Shown here: piece after piece, positions 22,341 to 33,039 of the stretch
Layout: each line of letters starts with the position of its first letter
How positions within the stretch are numbered: the stretch's first letter is position 1
Origin: Harmonia axyridis
Lineage: Eukaryota; Arthropoda; Insecta; Coleoptera; Coccinellidae
Length of the DNA: 64,000 nucleotides
NCBI RefSeq assembly: GCF_914767665.1
Contig: NC_059501.1
Span: 72,328,798 to 72,392,797 of the forward strand
Direction: 5' to 3'
The notes under the pieces: model-generated
The model's input: the letters and a program-made list of their open reading frames with translations, nothing else
What the model was told of the DNA's origin: nothing
The model's database searches: none
Program-made: the position numbers and the translations under genes

Positions 22341-22598
22341 CGAATCATAATTGGACGGACAACAGTGGGGACTGGGACTAAGCGGTGGATTTTGGGGATA
22401 TATTTGATTTGAGGAATGCGATTGAATTTTGTTTGATCTTTCTTGGTAAATTTGAATAATTTGTTTTTGACTATGTTTAAATCCTTCTGAAATAAAAAAA
22501 AAATCCGAAACTTTTGAATAGAAATTGATTTCAATATTAACAAATGAATAAAACGAATATTCGAAATGTGGATCATTCTATTTTACGCAGAACAATAT

Positions 22599-22998
22599 AC
22601 ACATATACAATAAAAGATGATAAAAATATATTGATCTAAATACATATTAAAATTCATAGATTCGATTTTTTTTTATTTATCTTATTATGGAATTGACTAA
22701 AACACTACCAATTAACTCGTAAACATCAATTAGACTAATTTTGTCGTGATCGATTTCATGGAAGATCACGACAAAATTCTCCTAATTGATGTTTATTTCT
22801 GTTTCAATTTGCTCAACAAGCTCATATTAAGATCTTTTATGTGGAAAACATAAGTTTCAACTTTGGTAAGGTTTTACGAGTTAATTGGTAGTGTTTTAGT
22901 CAATTCCATAATAAGATAAATAAAAAAAAAATCGAATCTATGAATTTTAATATGTATTTAGATCAATATATTTTTATCATCTTTTATTGTATATGTGT
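22599..22998. mobile_element. 400 bp nested palindrome (fold-back element)
   Basis: Outer arms 22599-22723 and 22873-22998 are nearly perfect inverted copies of about 125 bp (ACACATATACAATAAAAGAT outward, TAACTCGTAAA inward); the visible difference is the length of one T/A run (9 versus 10). Inside, 22721-22751 and 22764-22795 form a second inverted pair (AAACATCAATTAG, AATTTTGTCGTGATC) with three mismatches and a 12 nt loop. About 77 bp between the inner and outer right arms is unpaired. No frame. The outer arms look recent. Confidence 0.92.
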
Positions 22999-23189
22999 GT
23001 TCAGAATTTGTTTCGAAGCAGTTTAAGAAATTGATAATTCAATGTTAACTGAAGAAATGATTGTACATTATTTAATCTTCGTAAATTTCTCTCTTGTAGC
23101 CCTGAAGAAGTGGAAATGTATCCGCGAAACGTTGGCATTAGTTGGTTTTAGTTTTGGATAACCCACTTTCCTAAAATCCTGTGAAAATC

Positions 23190-23480
23190 AAGTACAGTTA
23201 GCGTTGAAGTACATGTAGGTATCACCAGCACCCTCCGAAGAACTAACTAATTTTGAAGAATATTTTTTCAAGTGGGCCTTTAAATTCGAAGATGAATCAA
23301 GTTTTTTCTTCTTCTTTTCAATCTCTTGTGATGTCGAGCTCCAGCTTTCTTTACATCGCCTTGGGGGGCGTCCCAATGGTCTACGTGTATTTGGAATCTG
23401 TGTTTTCGCCTATTTTGTCAGTTTTACTGCTAGCATCCTTTCTACATGATCTCTCCAGAACCTCATGCGTGCTCTGATCC
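23190..23480 (-). pseudogene. LINE C-terminal fragment (RTE-like)
   Basis: Minus strand, across frames: RFWRDHVERM, then GENTDSKYT, then MGRPPRRCKESWSSTSQE. W-x-x-HVERM followed by a GRPPxRWxxSW block is a common C-terminal signature of insect RTE-type LINE polyproteins. Here Trp of RRW is Cys. Several frameshifts. It may be a different element from the reverse transcriptase fragment immediately downstream in this coordinate direction. Confidence 0.6.
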
Positions 23481-23499
23481 ATTTGACCACATTCTACAT

Positions 23500-24082
23500 C
23501 TCCAGATTAATTAAGTGAATCAAGTTTAACTAAGTCCATCCTTAGAACAACGGAAATGAAGATACAAAAAACCATATCTGGAAAAACTGTGTTTCTCTTC
23601 CTATTCCTTTCGAAGGAGAAGAATTCCGAATCCAGGACATTGTCAAATGGGGATGAGCACGGTGATGATATTGGAACAACCAAGTCAGCAGAATGAACAA
23701 TCCTCAGGCTTAACATAAGATGAAGAAGATATTTGGGAATACAATTATGATTCATGACAGAATTATTGAAGGTTACTTTCAGTTTTCTATATTTCTCTTG
23801 ATTATTTGAATGAAAACAGGAAAGTTTTGTTCAGTTTGGATTAGGGCATAAACGCCACTCAAGAAAATAGTATTTCATAATTTTCAAATCGTCTTTGGAG
23901 AACTTTCAATAATTAAGGAATCAGAATGACGAAATACAAGATCATCGGCATATATGAATTCATCAGATAAATATCTCAAGTATAAATTAAAAAGTTTGGG
24001 CGACAAAACCGATCCCAGCGGAAGTCCATTATTCAATGTTTTGTCTTCAACAATATCGAACACTCTACCCAACTCTTCCAAT
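23500..24082 (-). pseudogene. LINE reverse transcriptase fragment with YADD
   Basis: Minus-strand frame from 24081: EELGRVFDIVEDKTLNNGLP, GSVLSPKLFNLYLRYL, then FIYADDLVFRHSDS. NGLPxGSVLSPxLFNLY and YADD (codons on 23941-23952) are reverse transcriptase motifs 4 and 5, with the two catalytic Asp residues. Further down, across a stop, WRLCPNPN, KLSCFHSN, KLKVTFNNSVMNHNCIPKYL can be read, the thumb region. The upstream part is missing; its edge coincides with the hAT insertion at 24083. Confidence 0.85.
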
Positions 24083-24853
24083 TAGGCATTCATCAAGCCA
24101 AGTAGATTGACATTTTAACCAACTCCTTGATTTGAAGATTAAGCTCGAAAAAACTTACATACTTGAGCTTGACTTGACTTGATTTTAGATATTTATTGCT
24201 TGACTTGATATCAAGCTACTTGATATTACTTGAGCTTGATATGTACGCGTCCCATGGCATATATTTCTGCAATCTCGTGCGCGCTTAGACTAAGTATGGG
24301 GAAATCCTAGAGCGCCGACAGACTGAAGCATTCGCCAGTGTCACTTTATTTGTATTTTTCTCACATTTCTATGAAATGAATCGGTAGATTTTGGTACTTT
24401 CAGAAATATCTTTCCAAACTTTTAGGTTAGGTGGCAAATCTATAAGATGCCTCATGTGTCTTAGGTCCTGGATGGAAAATTTTGAAATCAAATAAAGCCT
24501 GGAGGTTTCTCAATATTCAGAAAATTTATTTTTATATAATTTTTTATTTTGTTATGATTTAATTTATGTTTCTATTTCAAAAAAGTTGATATTTTCGGAT
24601 CTTTCATACAATAATTTAAATGAGAAAGTGTTTATTGCAAGGTTCCTTTCCATTTCATCATTTTTTATTGATGTGACAATATACCTACAATAACAGCTAA
24701 AAATCAAGTAGCTTGATATGATTCAAGTACTTGATAAATAAAAACTTGACTTGACTTGAGGTTGAAAAACTACTACTTGACTTGAGCATGACTTGAATTC
24801 AAGTCAAGCTCAAGCCAAGCAGCATGAAAATCAAGCCAAGCCGTGAATCCCTA
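24083..24853 (+). mobile_element. non-autonomous hAT element with perfect target duplication
   Basis: Starts TAGGCATTCATCAAGCC and ends CCAAGCCGTGAATCCCTA. The 8 bp CTTCCAAT is present at 24075-24082 and again at 24854-24861, an exact hAT-type target-site duplication. The ends are packed with CTTGA/TCAAG words. Most of the transposase C-terminus has been lost: the sequence passes from FRNIFPNF directly to LGGKSIRCLMCL and RSWMENFEI, so the SAPVERQFS block is deleted. This is the best delimited copy of the family here. Confidence 0.93.
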
Positions 24854-24865
24854 CTTCCAATAACC

Positions 24866-25330
24866 AACAATCCCCGTTAATTGCCCCCAACATCCAAAAA
24901 CCATCCTCTGGCCCCCAACACAGCCCGATCCCAACCCGTGTCATTTCAGCGGTCTCGCCAATCTATATACACGCTACCGCAACGAGCAACGATCGACATA
25001 TAGAAAATACCAGCGCGCCCTCATTAGTTCGATTTCTGGGTCCTTATCTCTGATGCCACCCCGTAGACCGTCGCGTCTGCCGCGATCGGCCCATCAGATT
25101 GTTCCCACGTCCGAGCGAGATGGGGCCCCGTTTCCGGCGGCGCCTGAGATGCGAAACGAGATCTAAACGGCGCGTTGTGCTGTCGCCCTGATTTGTGGGC
25201 GTGATGCTTTTGTGGATCCCGCCGCCCAGCGAGAGAGACCGTGTCGGTTAGATTGTCGATGGGGAGAGTGTTGGGATTTTGGGGTTGATGTTTATTTGGT
25301 GAGGGGTATTTCGGAATTTTACTTAAATGG
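24866..25330. promoter_or_regulatory. CpG island, candidate promoter or enhancer
   Basis: The most GC- and CpG-rich stretch in the window: 25015-25210 contains CCAGCGCGCCC, GACCGTCGCGTCTGCCGCGA, CCGTTTCCGGCGGCGCC and AACGGCGCGTTG. Upstream is TCTATATACACGCTACCGC, which could be a TATA-like element. A 61-codon plus-strand frame at 25212 has no known motif. In an AT-rich insect genome such patches often mark promoters, conserved enhancers or exons; I cannot tell which. Confidence 0.35.
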
Positions 25331-25689
25331 AGTGTTCTTTTATCTGACTAATGCCAGCAAGCGTCATACCATAACGAAAGAAAAATCATTTACCTAAGTT
25401 ATGGAAATTAAGGGTTGAAAATTCAAAAATTGCACATAGTTAAAATAAGATATGAAGCTTTGTTTGGGCAACAAACGCTGAAATACACGTTTTTTTCATG
25501 AAAAATCGAATAATAGAAAGGAAGTATCCAATTAGAATAATGTATATGAATAGGGTTTGCCCATAAGAGATCTTATTTTGATATTTAAAAAAACGGTTAT
25601 ATTTTGGTATTTCTCAATGGTTGTTTATTTCATTCTAAAGAGGAAGATATGACATTATCGAAAGAAGACGATATAATAATAATAAATCT
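25331..25689. other. no recognised feature
   Basis: AT-rich, no open frame or repeat seen. Confidence 0.4.
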
Positions 25690-26470
25690 TCAACATACCC
25701 AACATGAATAGAGAAATGTGTAGAAATTAACCTAGCAAGAAACTATCAGAAATGCGATATAGCGATACATTCTGATAGCCAGGCTACTATCAAAGCACTG
25801 AGCTCACATATTATTGATTCTAAGATGGTATTGGAATGCCGAAGGAAACTCATTGAATTCGGCAAGAATAACAAGGTTTTTTAATCTGGCCACTTGGGAA
25901 TCAGAGGGAATGAAGAGACCAACACACTTGCTAGAAAAGGAGCACAAACACCTTTCATCGGCCTGGAACCTTTCTGTGACGTAGACAAATGTACCTACAA
26001 AAAAGAGTTTTAGGAGAAGGAAGAAACCGAAAGAGAAATACTCTGTCGGAGTCTTCCTGGGTCCTGGATCACTCCAAAAAATTTCTTCGAAACTTCGACT
26101 CTATGATTTTCAAAAAGTATCTGGATCTTAGTAAAAATATACTACACCTCCTCACTGGATTCCTCACAGGGCATTGTTGCCTCAGGAAACACTTCATGAG
26201 GATGGGTGCAACAAAAAATGACGAGTGCAGATTCTGTGGGGAGTAGAAAGAAACTTGTAGAAGTGAGGAATTGGCCTCATTGAAGCCATCCCAGGTATTG
26301 GAGTTCATCAGAACTCTGGAAATGGAAGGCGAGCTGTAAATCACGCTATGGAGAGAATAGCTATGATGGTTGGACAATAGACCATTAGGTTGCAGTAAAA
26401 CGAAACCTACTTAATTAAATCTTAATTTTAAACCCAACAGGAGAGTTCCCGATTAGAGGGTACAAATGAA
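25690..26470 (+). pseudogene. LINE RNase H domain and C-terminus
   Basis: Plus strand: IAIHSDSQATIKALSSH (25765-25815), VLECRRKLIEFGKNNKV, a stop where WPGH would begin, then SGHLGIRGNEETNTLARKGA, and TPFIGLEPFCDV. This is the RNase H domain found at the C-terminus of Jockey/R1/I-type LINEs, which removes RNA from the cDNA hybrid. The final catalytic Asp (usual GNExAD) is Asn here. Further on, LLTGFLTGHCCLRKHFMRMG then DECRFCGE and ASLKPSQVLEFIRTLEME form the zinc-knuckle tail, with a deletion between CGE and EELAS. Several frameshifts. Non-functional. Confidence 0.85.
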
Positions 26471-26569
26471 TAAGCATTTCATGAACAAGAAAAAGAAGAA
26501 GAATAAACCAAAACCTCGAAATTTTCTTCTGTAAAAATAAACTACAAAACTATAATAAAAACACATCAA

Positions 26570-27200
26570 AACCAAGCTTATTAGCACTCTGGCAAAACCG
26601 ATACACAGGTGCCCTCCGAAGTATGTTGGTCCGAGGAGTTGGCATGCCCAAATACCAGAAGACGCTTGGTAACCACTCTTGGCACCTTGATGTTGACTCG
26701 GGAGAGCAGTAAAGGACTTACTGCCTTTCTGCAGGGTCTGACGTGTAAGGAAAGTTCAAATTCCAATTTCCTCCATGATCCTAAAGATCAGCACCACGCT
26801 CAGGATACCTTCCCCTCCTCCTGAACATGATATCCTTTAGAAATTTTCTCTGGATTCGCACAACCATATCAAATTAGCATATTCCAACTTACTAACAACA
26901 AGCGAAAAGTAAACGCTTCTGACAGCAGACAAATTTTAAAATTGCCTAAAGCTTCCGAAGAGGAATCCCAATGACCTTCAAGAAGAGGCACATATCTCTT
27001 CATTCTCTTTCTTGTGGGACAAAACTCAAATCGCTGTCAATAAGGATTCCCAGATCACAAAAGCGTCTTCCAGCAGCAATCAGTTGGTCTCCAATAAGAT
27101 AACGAAAAGTGAGCGGCTGCGTTTTTCTCGTGTAACTTTAAAGCACTTTCTCAAATTCAAAATTATACCATTCCTCAAGCACGGTCCGTGGACAAACTAT
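26570..27200 (-). pseudogene. LINE thumb and C-terminal fragment, minus strand
   Basis: Minus strand across frames: TFRYLIGDQLI, CDLGILIDSDLSFVPQE, then SVYFSLVVSKLEYANLIW, then LLSRVNIKVPRVVTKRLLVF and GMPTPRTNILRRAPVYRFCQ. LxxLGIxxDxxLxF, LVxSKLEYAxxxW and the terminal PRTNxLxxAPVYRxC are conserved in Jockey/CR1-type open reading frame 2 proteins. At least three frameshifts. It is head-on to the RNase H fragment that ends near 26470, so two LINE remnants of opposite orientation meet here. Confidence 0.75.
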
Positions 27201-27204
27201 AGAC

Positions 27205-27600
27205 TCAATTGAAGATGGAAAATATCAGCTGTTCGCATATTTGCGACTGTATGTCTTCGATAACTTCATGGTTTCCACCCTTAAGGTCTTGAATCGATTG
27301 TAAAGCATTGACATATACCTGATCTTTCTCTTTTCAGCTTTTTTCGACTATAATGCCATGAATCATTGTGAACCCCATCTTTCTTGTAAACCCGAAAAAA
27401 AATGTACAAAAGGTCCCATATGATTTCGCCAGCCAATGGTAATGGAAAAGATGATAGTCCCAGCACTTTTATGGCACGTGAAGATTTTCATTTGGGAATA
27501 AATATCATACTCATCCATATCTGACCATAAAATATTATTAATCATGGGAAACAAGTGCAATCCACTTGAAGCCAAATGTTCCCCCTGCTTGATTGAATAT
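27205..27600 (-). pseudogene. mariner-like transposase C-terminal fragment
   Basis: Minus strand: KEKDQVYVNALQSIQDLKGG followed by NHEVIEDIQSQICEQLI, the same segment as YKVYVDALQSIQDLKDGIRE at 9.55 kb, so both come from one family. The part with RNHMGPFVHFF (27400) weakly matches the GxIIGPYFF strand before the second catalytic residue. Everything between is missing. Confidence 0.6.
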
Positions 27601-27604
27601 TGAT

Positions 27605-28294
27605 TGTAATGTTTTTGAGTTCAGATAAATGTTCAGAAATCCCAGAGGAAATGCTTGGGTACACTAGGAATTGATGGAGGATGTTTAAAATCTGGGACTC
27701 GATATTATATTGCAATAAACAGCTACCTACATGAACAGCAAAATATTTTAGCCCATGAAAACTATACCATATGGAACATTAAATTAAAAACATAAATTGA
27801 TTCTAGAACAAGAGTAAAAAAATTTTGATATATCAATTCGAATTTAAAATTTTCCAGAAGAGTTTGGATATCCTGAAAGTGCTATTTTCACTGATTAAAC
27901 GAACTAAAAAACCGTCCAGAATTTTCCTCTAACATTATAATAACTAATTATATCAAATTTAATTCAATTTATTCTTTTGGAAATTCTACCTCTTAGCTAA
28001 AAAATACCCAGAATGAATTAAAGGCTGATCATACGAAGAAATACTAATTTTTTGAATAATTGAAATATGATTCCATGGAATGTGAAAGATCTAGAGATGA
28101 GAATTCTTTCGTAATTGTTCAAATTCCTCAATGTAAAAGTCATTCATACAATATTATATATTTTTTAATCAGTTCTAATAAACCATACAGTAGGATTCAC
28201 AGTGTCAACTGTCAACGAACACGCTTCAAATGTTTAAATATGAGCAAAGAAATAACATTTGTGTCTGATACCAAAGAATCGTCCATAAACGCAG
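27605..28294. other. no recognised feature
   Basis: AT-rich, no open frame with a motif, no repeat match. Confidence 0.4.
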
Positions 28295-28530
28295 TCAAAA
28301 CCACCAAATATTCATACACACATTGTGGACCCCATCCTCTGGGCGACTTTCAAACCTCCAGATACCTAGGCGAAGAATGCCGCCGATGGTGAAGACTGAT
28401 AGGAGACCGTCAGAGCAGCGTTTCTTCTTGAGCGGGCCCCTTGTTACCAACTTGTTGGTTTTGTCGTACAAAAGGCTTACATCAGATACGGATCTGAATG
28501 TTGTTCTTCGTTGGCTCATTCCCATTATTT
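28295..28530 (-). CDS. unrecognised open frame in GC-richer patch
   Basis: A 76-codon minus-strand frame from ATG at 28525, containing KLVTRGPLKKKRCSDG and GGILRLGIWRFESRPEDG. The same bases are open on the plus strand (28323-28652), so strand is uncertain. No domain recognised. The patch is GC-richer than its surroundings, which hints at an exon or mobile-element coding fragment. Confidence 0.2.
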
Positions 28531-28864
28531 CTTATAGCTTTATTTTCATTAAGAAACTGGCCGACGATAAGGTATCAAAAGAAATTCGTATTATGGCCCA
28601 TATAAATTCAGAAGGCTACCCGATTTTTATTGGAATAACAAATTTCGGTTGATAGTAGAAATTTCTGATGGTTTATCTTGGTATTTATGAGATATTAGGA
28701 TTTTATAGGGCGTTAAGAATGTTATGACACTTTCGGTTTCTATACGTGATATTGGTTTGAAGCACTCAACATATATGAGCAAGTGTCAATTCATCATAGC
28801 TTTTAGACGGATTTGTGTTAGGGTTTTATTGTTTGAAAGAAAAAAAAAATAGTTGAAATTTTAT

Positions 28865-28938
28865 TTTCCATCGTATATTTTACTTCATTACTTTCCGTCG
28901 TATATTTTACTTTACTACTTTCCATTGTATATTCTGGA
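28865..28938. repeat. short tandem repeat, about 28 bp period
   Basis: TTTCCATCGTATATTTTACT, TTTCCGTCGTATATTTTACT and TTTCCATTGTATATTCTGG follow one another with spacing of 27-28 bp: two and a half units. Confidence 0.8.
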
Positions 28939-28945
28939 TTTTGCA

Positions 28946-29565
28946 TTTTATTTTGATAATTTTTCTGTATATCATTATAGTATTTTTTTCGCATAAAAAT
29001 CATTGTCATTTCCTCATGATGCTATATATTATTTTCTTCTTCGACGGAAAAGCTTAAATATCATCTAATTTTGAATTTGAAATCCATGAATTAAAAGCTA
29101 TTAGAGGTAGAAATGTGTGTTAAAGATTTCAATTTCAGCTGTATCGTACCAATGCTTAGATAATTTCATTAATTCATTTTTTGAGAAATATTCATTGATC
29201 TTTCGTCTTTTGATTTCATGGCTCGGATACTATAGCTGATTTCTTCTAGATTTCGGGGAGAGTATAGGCGTGAAAAGGGGGTTATTTGGGACATAGAACC
29301 CCCCCGTTGGTTAGAAGTAATAAAAAAGTGGTAACAATTGAAGAATATAAGAACAATTGAAAGATTTTGCTTTTTCAAAGTACGGGTTAACCTCCCCTCC
29401 CCCCTCAAATCAACTCTAGTTACGTCACTGGGGCTGAGCATTTAAAGGTTCAAAAGATTTATTATTAGTTACGTTTCCATGACCAGTACGAGCAGATTTC
29501 AATTTTTATATCTTTAGATATATTTAGAACATGTTTAGCACATTCTCAAAATATATCTGTATACC
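28946..29565. other. no recognised gene; possible DNA-element edge
   Basis: AT-rich except for 29255-29430. The sequence GTTACGTCACTGGGG at 29418, reverse complement CCCAGTGACGTAAC, resembles a Tc1/pogo-type terminal repeat, but no partner end was found. A minus-strand frame of 90 codons over this part has no motif. Confidence 0.25.
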
Positions 29566-29844
29566 TATACAGCGTGTTTCATTAAGTAGGGAAAAATCAA
29601 ACACAAGTTTTTTTATCTATAATCACTTGTTTTTTTTCAATTATTTCGATTGTTCTTAAATATTGATAAGACTTCCTAAGAAACACATTTTCAGAAGTTG
29701 CATGTTAGCAAGTGTCTACCTTTGCATTACCTCGAATATTATCATAATATTGTTCATATCAAGGGAACTTGCAAATTGGATGTATAGAAAAGAGAGCATG
29801 TCTCAAAGATTGCTAAGAGAGCCTACAAACCAACTTAATTCATT

Positions 29845-29984
29845 AACACCCAGTTGCAGGAACTTTCATTAAAATTTAATCCACCAGTAGGAAGAGCCTA
29901 TTGGCTACCATGACCATTCAATGGATGATTCAAATATTAATGCGGCATTAAATTTTAATGAACGTTTCTGCAACTGGGTGTAAG
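29845..29984. mobile_element. small MITE, 35 bp terminal inverted repeats
   Basis: ACACCCAGTTGCAGGAAC then TTTCATTAAAATTTAAT at 29847-29882, and ATTAAATTTTAATG then AACGTTTCTGCAACTGGGTGT at 29948-29982. The arms match except for two bases. Total length about 136 bp; TTA/TAA flank the two ends. No coding capacity. Confidence 0.85.
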
Positions 29985-31053
29985 AGTAATAAATACCTGA
30001 TCTATGCCAATACTATCCCAGTGCTAATCGACTTGCTTAATAACTCATGAACTTTAGGTCGAAATCATTTCGTTTTTTGTTTGAATATCTATGTATGGAT
30101 TATGTATGGATTTTCTTTCGAAATGGGTTCATAATTTCAAGAAAATGATGAATTGCAATTAAGCTTCGAATTTGGAAATATTCTACAAATGCACATGCTG
30201 TCTCAGAGAAAGTTCTGATTTATAAAATCTCAACCTGTCTCTCGTGGGTATATGGTGAGCTTTGAATTGATGCGAAATATGTAAACTTTTAGAAGTTTTC
30301 TAGGACCGAAGTTGTCAAATTTAAGGCATCTATAAAACAACTGATGACTTTATGGATCATTATTCCGTTGATATCATAAAGATTTGTATTTGAATTTTGA
30401 GGGGATGAATTATATTCAAATATATACAGAAATATTCAATTTCAACGAATCTTAAAATGAAAAGAGGCTTTTATGGAGCATAATTTCATTGATATCCGAA
30501 AAACACAGTTCGAAACTATTAGTGTTAGAACATTGCTGATTCCATATCATTAGTTCGTGAAAGCCTGTCAAAATCTCCTCAAGCCTTTTAGCATATTTTT
30601 CCATATTTCAGGAACATGAAATTTACCTTCAGTTGATATCCTTCATCTTGAGCATAACTTTTATAAGCATAATCATAAATACCAAACAGGCGATTCCTTT
30701 CAGTAGAATGGGTATGCCACTCAGAGGTATACCAGGTATAATTCCCGCGTAATTTTCTTGAAGTGCCATCTAACAGAATTCAGGTGTTGCGCTTACAACT
30801 TTGAGCATTTGTTCTGGCTCCCTTTGAGAATATAGTTATGCTTATGTAAGAGTATATTTATACTATCATTAAGTATGATTTTGGTGAGCTCACTACATCT
30901 TTGATAACTTGATTTGAATTGAAAAATCATGTTTCAGAAATTGCGAAAAAATTAATATTGCATGCAATTTTGACTGTCATAAAGGCAGGTCATGTCATGA
31001 CAGTTTGCAACCAATGAGGTCTCTGAAGAACCGAATATGAACAAAAAGTCATC
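29985..31053. other. no recognised feature
   Basis: About 1 kb of AT-rich DNA without open frames or repeats matching elsewhere. A degenerate TACAGCGTGTTTCATTAAGT terminus lies just upstream at 29568. Confidence 0.35.
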
Positions 31054-31129
31054 ATGCCTATTTCCACCTCAACAGCTGTGTTAACAGGCATGACTTGTTT
31101 AGTGGTTTGGAAGTATCATCAGTCCGTTT

Positions 31130-31295
31130 TTCTTCAAAAACCACGTATACATAGGTCCATATTACATGATCTCCAAGGGTTCAATTGGTACATGAATGAG
31201 AAAACGCTCAAAAGATCAGTGCTTCAGTGCTTTGCTCATTTTTATCAGAACTTTTGTCGTGGTTTAGGTCGACATTTTATAAGATATTATTGAAG
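31130..31295 (+). repeat. dispersed repeat scrap, related to 53.15 kb
   Basis: ATCTCCAAGGGTTCAATTGG, then ACATGAATGAGAAAACGCTC, matches GTCTCCAAGGACACAATTGG then ACATGAATGAACGAGTGCTC at 53160-53205. It is inside a 79-codon plus-strand open frame (31054-31293) with no recognised motif. Probably an unidentified mobile element. Confidence 0.4.
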
Positions 31296-31363
31296 CTCTG
31301 AAGGCAGCGAAGATGCCTAGCTGTTTCAATCACAGAAGGAGATCATAAAATATTGTGAATACT

Positions 31364-32060
31364 TCATGCAAAACGAATCCACTTATCAAAAAGAAAGAAC
31401 AATGGCAAGAAGTTTTGTTGATTTGGCTTCCAGTTTCCCAACCTAAAAATCTTCAATGGAGGTATCTGGTGATCTGTGTGAACGCATAGTGAAGCACCAG
31501 GTATCTTCACCTCATGGTTGCCAGCTTTGTTGATGCTTGCAAGTGAATCAATTTCCCTCCTAATGGCCCACACCAGTTGACAAGTATGAAACCGCAATAT
31601 GCAATATTTCATCTCGGAGTCTCATTCCAGTCTTCGGTAACAGTAATATCGATTAGCTTTCGTTGTTCTATCTTAGCGCTGGCCGATCTCAGCAGCCTTC
31701 CCATACGTCTTCCCAGACCAGTCAACACCTAAACGTGACCGTGAATCGGTCAGACTTATAACAATAAATCGCGCATAGATCCGCATACATGCGTGCTGGC
31801 CGACACGACCTTTAGTCACAGACCATATGCGAGTAAGAAAAAGAGCGGACATCTCGCCGGATTGTTTGTTTACTTGTGTCCCAAGGTTTGGACCACAGGT
31901 ATCGAAATTGACCCGGTTGAATATTGATATCTTTGGAGGATTAACAGACTTGACTTTAACAGTGTTGCGGTTAAGTTCTGAACCATTGAATAAAGTGATT
32001 GATTTCGATTTCATCACTGATGAAGTATTGAAGATGGTGCTACATATCCAAAACAAACCG
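31364..32060. other. GC-richer unrecognised segment with long frames on both strands
   Basis: Minus-strand frames of 82 codons (31364-31612) and 127 codons (31673-32056) and a plus-strand frame of 83 codons (31827-32078) overlap. The minus frame contains VNFDTCGPNLGTQVNKQSGE and SRSRLGVDWSGKTYGKAAEI; the plus frame contains KRADISPDCLFTCVPRFGPQ. I recognise no family with confidence. Composition suggests a coding fragment of a mobile element or an exon, but strand cannot be fixed. Confidence 0.25.
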
Positions 32061-32109
32061 ACAGATTTATGTAAATAGCCACAACAAATTGCTACATCAT
32101 TATACTGCT

Positions 32110-32824
32110 TAGGGATTCACGGCTTGGCTTGATATTCAAGCTAGTGACTTGAGCTTGACTTGATTTTAATTCAACCTCAAGTCAATTATGTAGTAGTTTT
32201 ATCTCAAGTCAAATATTTATTTATCAACTATTGAATCATATCAAGCTACTTGATTTTTAACAGTTTTATCGTGTAGTGTCACATCAATAAAAAAAAGATG
32301 AAATGAGAAGGAACCTTGCAAAAAACACTTAGTTATTAAACTTAAGGTATAAAAGAAAATATCAACTTTTTTGAAATAGAAACATAAACAAAATCACTAT
32401 AAATCAACAGAATGAAAAATAAAGTTTCTTAATATTGAGAAACCTCCAGGCTTTGGGTAATTTCATAATTTTTCATCCAGGATCTAAGACACATGAGGCG
32501 TTCTAAAGATTTACCGCCTGACCTATTGCGGGTGCTTATAACTGTAAAAGCAGCTCTGGAAAATTGTCTTTTAACAGGAGCTGAAGATGCTGGCATTGAT
32601 AAAAAAACCTTGGCTATTTTGGCCAAGTTCAGAAAGATATTCCTGAAACTACCAAAATCTACCAATAGTTTCAATAGAAATGTGAGAAAACTACTAATGA
32701 ATAAAATAATATAAAATAAATAAATCAAATCAAGTCAAGCTCAAATATGTAATTTTTCACGAGCTTGATTTTCAAGTCAAGTAGTTGGTTAAAATGTCAA
32801 GCTACTTGGCATGATGAATACCTA
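32110..32824 (-). mobile_element. non-autonomous hAT element, reverse orientation
   Basis: Starts TAGGGATTCACGGCTTGGC and ends CATGATGAATACCTA, the family termini in reverse. Flanking octamers ATACTGCT (32102-32109) and ATACTGAT (32825-32832) differ at one base, a clear target duplication. On the minus strand the transposase C-terminus is the best preserved in the window: NIFLNLAKIAKVFLSMPASS, APVKRQFSRAAFTVI, TRNRSGGKSLERLMCLRSW, MKNYEITQSLEV, open for 99 codons (32429-32728). No catalytic domain. Confidence 0.92.
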
Positions 32825-33039
32825 ATACTGATCCACAAAAAGAGAGGAAGTTCAGAAATTTTAAGACTATTTCAAAAGTTTCTATTTTTTTTCAATAGAA
32901 GAAATGTTAATGTTCATATACTTATCTAACTTATTCTTTTACCCATTCCTTTAAGAGTTCCTCAGTTTCAGGTGAAAATTTATTTTCAGTATTTCTAGAG
33001 CAAAATAAGTTCCCTCAAAAAATTCAAAAAATAAATTTC

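Noticed and set aside
28865..28938. possible regulatory array
   Set aside because: Only two and a half short units; an ordinary minisatellite is enough.
32493..32714. 73-codon plus-strand frame in the 32 kb hAT copy
   Set aside because: Antisense of the hAT dimerisation region, which is clear on the minus strand (APVKRQFSRAA).
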